Assembly: GCF_014639435.1 (NCBI RefSeq)
Contig: NZ_BMFZ01000007.1
Location: 100,777-164,776 of the forward strand
Reading direction: 5' to 3'
Source: Hafnia psychrotolerans
Lineage (GTDB): Bacteria; Pseudomonadota; Gammaproteobacteria; Enterobacterales; Enterobacteriaceae
DNA length: 64,000 nucleotides
The notes below the pieces were generated by a model. It was given only the letters and a program-made list of their open reading frames with translations, was not told the origin of the DNA and ran no database searches. This document shows, piece by piece, positions 1-8,303 of this stretch. A program made the translations under genes and the position numbers. Every line of letters starts with the position of its first letter. The first letter of the stretch is position 1.

Positions 1-31
1 ATAGTCTGGTACGGTCATCTGTCTGTTTTTT

Positions 32-74
32 TGTCAGTGAAATGACCGAAATACTTTTGGTCATTTCACTGACA
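32..74. repeat. Perfect 16-bp inverted repeat upstream of pdeK
   Basis: Arms 32-47 and 59-74 are exact reverse complements, separated by an 11-nt loop. A T-run lies just before the left arm, so it does not have the usual stem-then-U form of an intrinsic terminator on either strand. In relatives this place is the end of the cellulose (bcs) operon. It could be an mRNA-stabilising or regulatory hairpin. Role unknown. Confidence 0.7.
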
Positions 75-211
75 GGCAAAGGTGTTGTTTTTTATAGCCA
101 AACGGTCTGGTTTCGCCTCGAAATAACGCGATATCAGGTATACTGCACACATACACTGTTCCTGTTGGGTTTAGCGGAGCAAAGCAGTTCGGCGGTTGTT
201 GGAGAACTATA

Positions 212-2200
212 TTGCGGGTCAGGCGTTCATTAACGATTAAGCAGATGGCAGCAGTGTCCAGCGTTGCGGTGATCACCATCTGTATTTTCATTGTCATCCA
301 ACTGTTTCACTTTGTGCAGCAGCGGAGGGATGATTATGCCCAGCAGCTTGAAAACATCGCTCATTCAGTCAGGCTGCCACTGTCACAGGCTGTTCTGGAC
401 GTCGATCTCAACGAAACACAAAACATTCTTAACACACTGCGTCCGGTCGGCATTCTTAGCCGCGCAGAGGTCGTATTACCCAGTCAAATTACCGCGTTGA
501 GTACTCATTTTCCTGCCGGGCGACCGGTTCCCGAATGGGTCACTCGCGGATTTAATCTGCCGGTGACTATTTCGGTCCCACTCTATTCTGCCGCTGCCAG
601 CCCGACGGCCCCCAAGCCGCTGGCCTACCTTAAGCTGCAGGCTGATTCTTACCGTATGTATCAATTTATCGTCAGTGCGCTCTCCACTATGCTCACCACC
701 TATTTACTCCTGGCATTGATCTTGTCGATTTCCATTAGTTGGTGCATTAATCGCCTGGTGATAAAACCGCTGCGGGCCATTGCCTGCGAACTGGAAGCGC
801 TGCCTGAAAATGAAATTTCCCATCATCAATTGAGCTTGCTTGCCCATCATGACGATGATGAATTAGGCATGCTGATCCGTAGCTATAACCGCAACCAGAT
901 GCACTGGCTCAAGGTAGCGAGCATTCAGGAAGAGAATCCTTCAGCCAACGCAATGAGTAGCGAAGCGCAGTTTATGGCGCACTTACAGTTGCGGATTAAT
1001 GCTACCCCGGCAGAGAAAGGTTTCCATCTGTTGTTGATCGGTATCGAAAGCCTGCGTGATGGCGGCGGCATTGGCTGCCCGCTGGTCAGGTCGATAAAGG
1101 ACGTTTTATCGCCAGATTGTCTGCTGGTGCGTCTGAGCCATAACGAATTCGCCTTGCTGGCCAGCGATATTGTGCGTTCGTTTATGGCCATGCGTCTGGC
1201 ACGGCAAATCATGGCGCGCATCAATGCGCCGCAAGAGAGCGAAATCGTCCCGCTATCACTGCACTCGACCGGTAGCATAGGGATTGTGCATTATGATGGA
1301 GAAGTGGTGATGAGTGCCGAACAGTTGATGGCAAGTGCTCGTACTGCACGTATCTCAGCTTATCGGCAGGGTAAAAACCAAATTCTGTTCTTCGAGCCGG
1401 CGTTGACTGAAAAAATTCAGGAGCGGCTGTTGCAGGAGAATGAAATTCTGCACGCCATCGAGCAGAACGATTTTACGCTGTTTATTCAGCCGCAGGTCAA
1501 TATGGCAACGGGAGCTGTGGTGGGCGCGGAGGCATTGCTGCGTCGTAAAATGGCCGACGGTAGCTACGGGTTGGAAAGTGATTTTATCGTACTTGCCGAA
1601 GAGATCGGCGTGATGGGGATGCTCGGCTATAAAGTGTTGGAATTAGGTTGTGGCATTCTGGCACGCTGGCAGCAGTACGGTATTACACTGCCCCTGTCGG
1701 TTAATCTTTCCGGCATTCAGATTCAGCAGCACAATTTTCTGCCAGAATTACGCAGCCTTCTGAGTCGCTACAAAATCAGCCCCGGCCAACTGGTCCTGGA
1801 GATCACCGAAACTTCCCGTATAGAAAATCTGGATCGCGCACTGTTATTGCTGCGTGAATTGCGTGCGGTTGGCGTTTCCATTGAGCTTGATGACTTTGGT
1901 TTGGGTTATTCCGGGCTGGATTATCTCAACCGCCTGCGCAGCCTCCCGATTGATGTGATTAAAATTGACCGCAGTTTTGTCAGCGTTCTGCCGGCCGATG
2001 ACATCATGGTTAACATCGTTACCTCTATCGGCAAAGCGATGAATATTCGACTGATTGCCGAAGGGGTGGAGACGGATGAGCAGCGTCGCTGGTTGCTGGA
2101 CAATGACATTCTATTCGGACAGGGCTATTTCTTCTCAGTCCCCTTGTCACAGGCTGAGTTCGAGCGCCAATTTCATGACCAAATAATCACGGGCTCTTGA
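212..2200 (+). CDS. pdeK: c-di-GMP phosphodiesterase PdeK/HmsP-like (degenerate GGDEF + EAL)
   Basis: Inner-membrane protein of 662 residues in the HmsP/YhjK family. A TM segment lies near residues 8-30 and a second near 150-175, enclosing a periplasmic sensor region; a cytoplasmic linker, a GGDEF-like domain and an EAL domain follow. The GGDEF signature is lost (SHNEF near residue 308), so no cyclase activity is expected. The EAL domain keeps EALLRR (about 438), DDFGLGYSG (about 559), KIDRSF (about 583) and AEGVET (about 615), consistent with active hydrolysis of c-di-GMP. HmsP in Yersinia lowers biofilm polysaccharide, while the E. coli gene sits beside bcsC and dctA, as dctA does here. The start is TTG at 212, with GGAG at 201-204, and gives the family N-terminus. 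Confidence 0.93.
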   Translation: MRVRRSLTIKQMAAVSSVAVITICIFIVIQLFHFVQQRRDDYAQQLENIAHSVRLPLSQAVLDVDLNETQNILNTLRPVGILSRAEVVLPSQITALSTHFPAGRPVPEWVTRGFNLPVTISVPLYSAAASPTAPKPLAYLKLQADSYRMYQFIVSALSTMLTTYLLLALILSISISWCINRLVIKPLRAIACELEALPENEISHHQLSLLAHHDDDELGMLIRSYNRNQMHWLKVASIQEENPSANAMSSEAQFMAHLQLRINATPAEKGFHLLLIGIESLRDGGGIGCPLVRSIKDVLSPDCLLVRLSHNEFALLASDIVRSFMAMRLARQIMARINAPQESEIVPLSLHSTGSIGIVHYDGEVVMSAEQLMASARTARISAYRQGKNQILFFEPALTEKIQERLLQENEILHAIEQNDFTLFIQPQVNMATGAVVGAEALLRRKMADGSYGLESDFIVLAEEIGVMGMLGYKVLELGCGILARWQQYGITLPLSVNLSGIQIQQHNFLPELRSLLSRYKISPGQLVLEITETSRIENLDRALLLLRELRAVGVSIELDDFGLGYSGLDYLNRLRSLPIDVIKIDRSFVSVLPADDIMVNIVTSIGKAMNIRLIAEGVETDEQRRWLLDNDILFGQGYFFSVPLSQAEFERQFHDQIITGS

Positions 2201-2374
2201 TGCTGTAGCCTTCAGCACCTGTTCGCCGACGTTCATTCCCCTATTCCACGCTTAGAACTAGCCAATGGGCCATATTTCGCCTTCTCACTTGCTATTTTAT
2301 GTATCCGTTGCCGTATTACTTTTCAACTGAATCGTTTCAGTTCTAGTTTTAAAACAACGAAGATTGCAAAACGA

Positions 2375-2396
2375 AACAAGTTATTTCCATCTTGTT
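2375..2396. promoter_or_regulatory. Small palindrome in the dctA upstream region
   Basis: AACAAG and CTTGTT flank a 10-base spacer about 90 bases before dctA. The size and position fit an operator, but no known dctA regulator can be assigned from sequence alone. The rest of 2201-2481 is AT-rich and holds no gene. Confidence 0.3.
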
Positions 2397-2481
2397 ATGT
2401 CGGTGTTATTTTTCCGCCTATCGTTTTTGAGTATTACCCATTATAAAAACAGGGTTTTGTATCACTACAGGATGGCAATAC

Positions 2482-3765
2482 ATGAAAATAAGTATCTTTA
2501 AAAGCCTTTATTTCCAGGTGCTGACGGCGATCACCTTAGGCGTTTTGTTAGGACACTTCTACCCTGAGTTGGGTGCACAAATGAAGCCTTTTGGTGATGG
2601 CTTTGTGAAATTAATCAAGATGATCATCGCTCCGGTGATCTTCTGTACTGTGGTTACTGGCATCGCCGGTATGGAAAGCATGAAGGCCGTGGGTCGCACC
2701 GGCGCGATTGCTCTGCTTTATTTCGAGGTTGTCAGTACCATTGCGTTGATCATCGGTCTGGTTATCGTCAACGTAGTACAACCTGGGGTTGGGATGAATG
2801 TCGATCCCGCCGCATTGGATGCGAAGGCTGTGGCGATGTATGCCGAACAGGCCCAAAGCCAGGGCCTTATTCCTTTCCTGCTTGATATTATCCCGAGCAG
2901 CGTCATTGGCGCCTTTGCCAGCGGTAACATCTTGCAAGTATTGATGTTTGCGGTGCTGTTTGGTTTTGCACTGCATCGTATGGGTAATAGAGGCCAACTG
3001 GTCTTTAACTTCATCGAAAGCTTCTCCAGTGTCATTTTTGGCATCATCAATATGATCATGCGGTTGGCTCCGCTGGGTGCCTTCGGTGCTATGGCCTTTA
3101 CCATCGGTAAATATGGCGTGGGGTCTCTGGTGCAGCTCGGTCAGCTGATTCTGTGTTTCTATCTGACTTGCGTGCTGTTTGTGGTGGTAGTCCTCGGGCT
3201 CATTGCGCGTTTCACGGGTTTTAGTATCTTCAAATTTATTGCTTATATTAAAGAAGAGCTATTGATCGTGCTGGGGACCTCCTCCTCTGAATCCGTACTG
3301 CCGCGTATGCTCGATAAAATGGAGCGTCTGGGCTGTAAGAAGTCAGTGGTTGGGCTGGTGATCCCTACCGGTTACTCGTTTAACCTCGACGGCACATCGA
3401 TTTACCTGACCATGGCGGCGGTGTTTATTGCACAGGCGACCAACACCCATATGGATATCTGGCATCAGATAACCTTGTTGGTGGTACTGTTGCTATCATC
3501 GAAAGGTGCGGCTGGCGTGACCGGCAGCGGTTTCATTGTCCTGGCTGCGACACTGTCAGCTGTCGGTCACTTGCCTGTAGCCGGTCTGGCGCTGATTTTG
3601 GGTATCGACCGCTTTATGTCTGAAGCACGTGCACTGACTAATCTGGTCGGTAACGGTGTGGCAACGGTGGTGGTGGCAAAATGGTGTAATCAGTTGGATG
3701 AAGGCCAACTGAAAGCCACCTTGGCTGGTCAGAAGGGACTGACAGCAGCTGAGAAATCAGTCTGA
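2482..3765 (+). CDS. dctA: C4-dicarboxylate transporter DctA
   Basis: Inner-membrane Na+/H+:dicarboxylate symporter of the DAACS family, taking up succinate, fumarate and malate in aerobic cells. It has 427 residues against 428 in E. coli. Typical family signatures are present: the serine-rich re-entrant loop [12 protein letters not shown] near residue 264, and the [13 protein letters not shown] segment near 338 that forms the second re-entrant loop and substrate site. Its position between pdeK and yhjJ is the same as in E. coli. An intrinsic terminator follows about 40 bases after the stop. Nothing unusual was seen. Confidence 0.97.
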   Translation: MKISIFKSLYFQVLTAITLGVLLGHFYPELGAQMKPFGDGFVKLIKMIIAPVIFCTVVTGIAGMESMKAVGRTGAIALLYFEVVSTIALIIGLVIVNVVQPGVGMNVDPAALDAKAVAMYAEQAQSQGLIPFLLDIIPSSVIGAFASGNILQVLMFAVLFGFALHRMGNRGQLVFNFIESFSSVIFGIINMIMRLAPLGAFGAMAFTIGKYGVGSLVQLGQLILCFYLTCVLFVVVVLGLIARFTGFSIFKFIAYIKEELLIVLGTSSSESVLPRMLDKMERLGCKKSVVGLVIPTGYSFNLDGTSIYLTMAAVFIAQATNTHMDIWHQITLLVVLLLSSKGAAGVTGSGFIVLAATLSAVGHLPVAGLALILGIDRFMSEARALTNLVGNGVATVVVAKWCNQLDEGQLKATLAGQKGLTAAEKSV

Positions 3766-3803
3766 CGGATTGTCTCTTCCTGAAAAATGCTGCAAAACGA
3801 GTT

Positions 3804-3839
3804 AAAAGGCAGGTCGGAATTCCCGAATCCTGCCTTTTT
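3804..3839 (+). terminator. Intrinsic terminator of dctA
   Basis: AAAGGCAGG pairs with CCTGCCTTT around an inner AATTC palindrome, followed by a T-run. Confidence 0.85.
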
Positions 3840-4099
3840 CACGCCTAATTCCCCCTTAAATCTACCGATTACTTGATGTAACCATCAGATTATCTTCATA
3901 ATGTGCTTCCCGGTGCACCGTCAGTCGTGATTCCCAACAAAATTTTCATGAGAACGGTGACATCGGTAAAAACGTGCGGTCTAACAGAGTGCTAAACTTT
4001 GCGTCTTCGTTTTTACACATTGATATTCTGTGGGTTAGTCGCAAGACGCCGGCAGGACAAGCAGATTGAAAATTGGATTGTCATTACGTAGGGGTTCAC
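3840..4099. other. Gene-free stretch before yhjJ
   Basis: No ORF with a credible start and no repeat was found after the dctA terminator. It presumably carries the yhjJ promoter, but no convincing -35/-10 pair stands out. Confidence 0.5.
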
Positions 4100-5596
4100 A
4101 TGCAGGGCACCAAAATTCGGTTACTCGTGGGTGGATTGCTGCTGGCAACCGCCGCAGGCAATGCGCAGGCTGAAGCTTTACAACCTGATCCTGCCTGGCA
4201 ACAGGGTAAATTAGACAATGGCTTTACTTGGCAAATGCTGGCTACGCCGCAACGTCCAAGTGATCGCATCGAATTACGTTTCATCGTACGCACCGGTTCT
4301 CTGGCAGAATCCATCCAGCAAACTGGCTTCGCGCACTTTCTTCCCCGTCTTGCCCTGACTCGTGCAGAAGGCTTCAACAGTTCTCAGTTGCAGTCCTTCT
4401 GGCAGCAAACTATTAACAGTGACCAACCATTACCTCCTGCCGTCACCTCGTATGATTTCACGATGTACAATATCAGTCTGCCTAACGGCCGTTCTGATTT
4501 GCTGAAACAAGCGCTGGCCTGGCTTGCCGCCACCAGTGGAAAAATGGCGATCAACCAGGATACGGTGGTCGATGCTGCGCGGATGCCGCAGGATCCAGTG
4601 GGTGCATTGCCAATGGATACCAAAGGCGCCTGGTGGCGTTATCGCCTGACCGGCTCAACATTGCTGGGTCATGATCCAAGTCAGCCGCCAGTACATCCGG
4701 TGGATGCTAAGGCGCTGAGCCAGTTTTATCATAAGTGGTATACGCCTGACGCCATGACATTGTACGTGGTGGGTAACGTCGACAGCCGCAGCATGGTGGA
4801 GCAGATCAACAAAACGTTCTCGACACTGAAAGGCAGACGGCAGACGCCGCAAACCCTGCCAGTTTTGCCGGGTTTACCGCCGACAGCCATGACGCTGATG
4901 GAGAGTTCGCTGAATCAGGACAAACTCTCGCTGTTGTGGGATATGCCCTGGCAGCCGATTCAGGATTCACAGGCGTTGAGCGCTTACTGGCGGAGCGATC
5001 TGGCACGTGAAGCGCTATTTGTACATTTACAGGAGGCGTTGAAAATCTCTCCTGAGGGCAAGGCACGGTCCGCAGAAGCACCGATGTTAAATCTGAGTTT
5101 TGACTGCCGCGTACAGTATCAACGTGCACAGTGCGCAATTCGTATGGACGCGCCGCAGGAGAAAATGCTCGATTCACTGAAAAATCTGTCACAGGAATTA
5201 GTCAAAGTGCGCGATAGCGGCCTGTCGCAGGCTCAGTTTGATACATTGATCGCCCAGAAGAAGGACCAGCTTGGCAAATTGTTCGCGACCTACGCACATA
5301 CCGATACCGATGTGCTGATGAGCCAGCGACTGCGTTCACAGCACAATGGCGTAGTGGATATCGCCCCAGAGCAATACCAGAAGCTGCGTCAGGAGTTTCT
5401 TTCTACACTGACTTTACCGGCGTTGAATCAGGAATTGAAACAGCAGCTTTCGCGCGAGCCAGCGCTGTTATTATTTCAGCCGAAAGGTGAACCAGAAATG
5501 AATGTTAAAGCTCTGCAGGAAACCTATGACCATATCATGATGAAGGATGTGGCTGCAGCTAAAGTGGTCGCACCGGGTGCGGTGCCAGCACAATAA
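4100..5596 (+). CDS. yhjJ: Periplasmic M16-family pseudopeptidase YhjJ
   Basis: A 498-residue protein, the same length as E. coli YhjJ, with a Sec signal peptide ending near AQA-EA (residues 23-26). It has the two-lobed insulinase/M16 fold. The place of the zinc-binding HxxEH motif reads HFLPR (about 78-82), so the catalytic Glu and second His are missing and a peptidase role is unlikely. The same loss is known for YhjJ. ATG 4100 was chosen because GGGG lies just upstream and the N-terminus matches the family; an earlier in-frame ATG at 4073 is not needed. Its molecular role is unknown. It sits between dctA and kdgK as in E. coli. Confidence 0.93.
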   Translation: MQGTKIRLLVGGLLLATAAGNAQAEALQPDPAWQQGKLDNGFTWQMLATPQRPSDRIELRFIVRTGSLAESIQQTGFAHFLPRLALTRAEGFNSSQLQSFWQQTINSDQPLPPAVTSYDFTMYNISLPNGRSDLLKQALAWLAATSGKMAINQDTVVDAARMPQDPVGALPMDTKGAWWRYRLTGSTLLGHDPSQPPVHPVDAKALSQFYHKWYTPDAMTLYVVGNVDSRSMVEQINKTFSTLKGRRQTPQTLPVLPGLPPTAMTLMESSLNQDKLSLLWDMPWQPIQDSQALSAYWRSDLAREALFVHLQEALKISPEGKARSAEAPMLNLSFDCRVQYQRAQCAIRMDAPQEKMLDSLKNLSQELVKVRDSGLSQAQFDTLIAQKKDQLGKLFATYAHTDTDVLMSQRLRSQHNGVVDIAPEQYQKLRQEFLSTLTLPALNQELKQQLSREPALLLFQPKGEPEMNVKALQETYDHIMMKDVAAAKVVAPGAVPAQ

Positions 5597-5648
5597 GGGG
5601 TTGAGGTGAAGGGGCGATGCCCCTTTTACCGCTTCAACTCTTTCAACT

Positions 5649-5795
5649 CTTTAAAATTCAAGGTCGTGGGCATCGGCCCACACCGACCAGGGGAGGCGTA
5701 AACGAACCTCCTTTGGGCAGTGTGGGCGGCGAGCCCACGGTCTTGACGTTGAATTTAAAAGCAGGCATGGGCGGCAGCCCAAGGTCTTGACGTTA
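5649..5795. repeat. Palindromic intergenic repeat element
   Basis: The left arm (about 5650-5682) and right arm (about 5720-5760) are imperfect reverse complements with ends of the form TTTAAAATTCAA and TTGAATTTAAAA. Inside is a smaller GGAGG/CCTCC hairpin. A third partial copy of the right-arm sequence, including GGTCTTGACGTT, follows at about 5766-5794. This looks like a non-coding repeat (REP/MITE-like) in the convergent space between yhjJ and kdgK. Confidence 0.65.
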
Positions 5796-5808
5796 TTTAC
5801 TAAGCTTT

Positions 5809-6738
5809 TTAAAAGCGAACATCAGCCGGAATGATGGCACCCCGATATTGAATCACCGTGCTGGCAGTGACATGCCCACGTTTGGCGGCCTCTTCTGCGC
5901 TGCCACCCATCAGACGGACCGCGAGATAACCGGCGCTGAAGGAGTCGCCCGCTGCGGTGGTATCAATGACTTTTTCTTTCGGCAGTTTCACCGCCGGAAT
6001 ATCATACTGTTTACCGTCAGAGGCGGACACAATACAGCTTGCGGCACCGCGCTTGATCACCACTTCGCTGACACCCAACGCATGCGTTCGCGCAATCACG
6101 TCTTCATAAGGCTCTTCGCCCCACAACATATCTTCGTCATCCAGCGTCAGGAAGGCGATGTCAGTACAAGACAGCATAGCGCTATACGCAGCCTGGGTTT
6201 TCTCTTTGCTGGTCCACAGGCGTGGGCGGTAATTGTTGTCGAAAATCACTTTGCCACCGTTTGCGCGGCAGGACTGCAACAGAACCATCAACTTTTCACG
6301 GCTTTCATCGTCGAGGATCGCAAGACTGATGCCACTGAGGTACAGATAATCAAACTCGGCCAGTTTCTTGCAGATATCTGCCGACTGTGGGCTTTCCAGC
6401 CAATAGCGCGCGGCGGCATCATTGCGCCAGTAATAGAAAGTGCGTTCGCCCGTTTCGTCCGTTTCAATCACATACAGGCCGGGAAGTTTGTCGCCGAGAC
6501 GTTGAATCAGGTCTGTCTGTACCCCTTCCTGCTGCCAGGCTGTCAGCATTTCGTTGCTGAAACTGTCTGTGCCAAGGGCGGTGACATAATGCACGTTGAG
6601 CGCGTCTGATGGGGCCTGTCGAGCGATATAGACTGAGGTATTCAGGGTATCACCGCCAAATCCTCGATGCAGAGAGGAGCCATTCTGCGACAATTCAATC
6701 ATGCACTCGCCGATAACGGCAATGTTTTTGCTGGTCAT
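5809..6738 (-). CDS. kdgK: 2-dehydro-3-deoxygluconokinase
   Basis: Cytoplasmic kinase that converts 2-keto-3-deoxygluconate to KDPG with ATP, feeding pectin and hexuronate breakdown into the Entner-Doudoroff aldolase. It has 309 residues (the E. coli enzyme is similar), a PfkB/ribokinase fold, an N-terminal substrate-side GGDTLN and the C-terminal PfkB signature TTAAGDSFSAGYL near residues 260-272, whose Asp is the catalytic base. It is convergent with yhjJ as in E. coli. The upstream region is shared with the tautomerase gene, whose terminator separates the two transcripts. Confidence 0.95.
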   Translation of the reverse strand: MTSKNIAVIGECMIELSQNGSSLHRGFGGDTLNTSVYIARQAPSDALNVHYVTALGTDSFSNEMLTAWQQEGVQTDLIQRLGDKLPGLYVIETDETGERTFYYWRNDAAARYWLESPQSADICKKLAEFDYLYLSGISLAILDDESREKLMVLLQSCRANGGKVIFDNNYRPRLWTSKEKTQAAYSAMLSCTDIAFLTLDDEDMLWGEEPYEDVIARTHALGVSEVVIKRGAASCIVSASDGKQYDIPAVKLPKEKVIDTTAAGDSFSAGYLAVRLMGGSAEEAAKRGHVTASTVIQYRGAIIPADVRF

Positions 6739-6883
6739 TGAAACGGGCCTATGTTCTTGAAAAATGAAAACGGAATAAGCGAAAGAGTGCGCTTAGTTTC
6801 TTCCCAAGCCGCAGGGCAGTCAATAGTATTAAAACGCAGTTTTATTTTTTTTCGAGATGTATCAAAAAAACGAAAAAAATCAT

Positions 6884-6912
6884 TAAAAAAGCGAAAGCCG
6901 CTAAGCTTTCGC
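6884..6912 (-). terminator. Terminator of the tautomerase gene
   Basis: GCGAAAGC and GCTTTCGC form an 8-bp stem with a 6-base loop. On the minus strand it is followed by a run of six U. Confidence 0.8.
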
Positions 6913-6937
6913 CATGTTTTGAGCCGGGGTACTGACT

Positions 6938-7141
6938 CTACTTTGCTTCATTGCGCAGGTCAGTGACGCTACGTCCACCCATACCCCAGTTATCAGTGTC
7001 CACTTCATCGATGATCACCGTGGTCGTCGCCGGGTTTTTGTTCAAAGTATCGACCAGCAACTGGGTCACCCCTTTGATCAACGCTTTTTTCTGTTCGGCA
7101 GTGGCACCGTCACGGGTAATTCTGATATTGACGAAAGGCAT
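6938..7141 (-). CDS. 4-oxalocrotonate tautomerase family protein
   Basis: Small cytoplasmic protein of 67 residues that starts MPFVNI. The proline after the initiator Met is the catalytic base of this superfamily once Met is removed. The length fits the 4-OT group (about 62-75 residues), whose members form hexamers of trimerised dimers. The substrate is unknown; relatives include PptA and YwhB-like proteins. It has its own terminator and is flanked by kdgK and the divergent pdeH promoter, so it appears monocistronic. Confidence 0.85.
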   Translation of the reverse strand: MPFVNIRITRDGATAEQKKALIKGVTQLLVDTLNKNPATTTVIIDEVDTDNWGMGGRSVTDLRNEAK

Positions 7142-7259
7142 GGTTTTTCTCCAGATTGATCACAGTTTCAGTTCTTCACTGTAAAGCTTGACCGGCTGAA
7201 CTTCCAGCACACCACCAACACATTTTGTGCCCTCTATTTTCCCTCTCTCCAGGGGTGAT

Positions 7260-7286
7260 TAAAGTTTCTTCTCGCTTCGCCGATAG
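7260..7286 (+). promoter_or_regulatory. Sigma-28 (FliA) promoter for pdeH
   Basis: TAAAGTTT at 7260-7267 and GCCGATAG at 7279-7286 are separated by exactly 11 bases. This is a near-perfect match to the flagellar class III consensus TAAAGTTT-N11-GCCGATAA. It points toward pdeH, whose E. coli homologue is FliA-dependent. The leader to the assigned start is long (about 130 nt). Confidence 0.88.
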
Positions 7287-7421
7287 ATATCACTACTAAA
7301 GAATTGCAGGGGCCGGGCTATCCGTATAGTCACGCAAACATTTGCCGCAGGTGACCCGATGACCTGACTCGGGATTAGGCGGCAGAAAGTATGACCGTAG
7401 AAAGCATGGCGACGGAAAAAT

Positions 7422-8198
7422 ATGATAAACAAGATGATGTTAGGGCTAATGATGCCTTCATTCAAAGTCATTGCACGCGTTCGGGCGCAATCCTACTGGC
7501 GGCAATGCCAGAGGGTGTACCGTTTTCAACCCATTTACCGTACCAACGGGAAATTACTGGGTATTGAGTTGCTGACCAAGGTTTTTCATCCCGCCGAGCC
7601 GCAGAAATTTGTTTGCCCTGAACATTACTTTGTCACCATTGCGATAGGCAAGCGTATACAGATTGTCCAGGAACAACTTGATCTGTTGCAGCAGTCGCAG
7701 AAGCTGTTTGTCGATCATAGCCTGCTGGCATCCATCAACGTAGATGGCCAGGTGCTGGAAGCCTTGCAGGTGGATGGCCCACTGAAGCAGCAGATCAATA
7801 ACATGTCCTATGTGCGATTCGAGTTGGTCGAAAGTGCTGAACATGCTCTCAGTACTCCTCTATCGAAAATTGAACAGGCTGATCGGCTATGGCTGGACGA
7901 TTTCGGTCAGGGTATCGCCAATTTCTCGTCATTCACCACCTGGCATTATGAATACATAAAAATTGCCCGCGATCTGTTTATTCTGCTGCGTCAAAGTGAG
8001 GAGGGTTGCCGACTGTTCTACACACTGGTGACTTTGATGAACCGCTACAGTAAAGGTGTGATCATCGAAGGCGTCGAAACGGAACAGGAGTGGTCGATGG
8101 TGTGCAACTCTGATGCGCTAGCGGCGCAGGGTTATTACTTATCACGCCCCCAAACCTTCGACTTACTTGACCAGATGCCGATTCATTTCAAGGGTTAA
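7422..8198 (+). CDS. pdeH: c-di-GMP phosphodiesterase PdeH (YhjH)
   Basis: Stand-alone cytoplasmic EAL-domain enzyme of 258 residues; E. coli PdeH has 255. It hydrolyses c-di-GMP to pGpG and keeps levels low in motile cells, relieving the YcgR brake. Visible motifs are ELL in place of EAL (residues 49-51, as in E. coli PdeH), LDDFGQGIANFS near 157 and EGVET near 216. The start is uncertain: ATG 7422 lacks a strong Shine-Dalgarno sequence, and other in-frame ATGs lie at 7434, 7437, 7449 and 7452. Transcription from the sigma-28 promoter upstream ties it to flagellar gene expression. Confidence 0.93.
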   Translation: MINKMMLGLMMPSFKVIARVRAQSYWRQCQRVYRFQPIYRTNGKLLGIELLTKVFHPAEPQKFVCPEHYFVTIAIGKRIQIVQEQLDLLQQSQKLFVDHSLLASINVDGQVLEALQVDGPLKQQINNMSYVRFELVESAEHALSTPLSKIEQADRLWLDDFGQGIANFSSFTTWHYEYIKIARDLFILLRQSEEGCRLFYTLVTLMNRYSKGVIIEGVETEQEWSMVCNSDALAAQGYYLSRPQTFDLLDQMPIHFKG

Positions 8199-8303
8199 AT
8201 ATCCACAGTCTGCTTTTCTCTCTTTTGCTTGTTACGCAAGCTCCGGCAAACTCAACTATGGTTAGCGCTATAAATCAGTTAATTGTCTGGTAGGGATAGG
8301 CTA

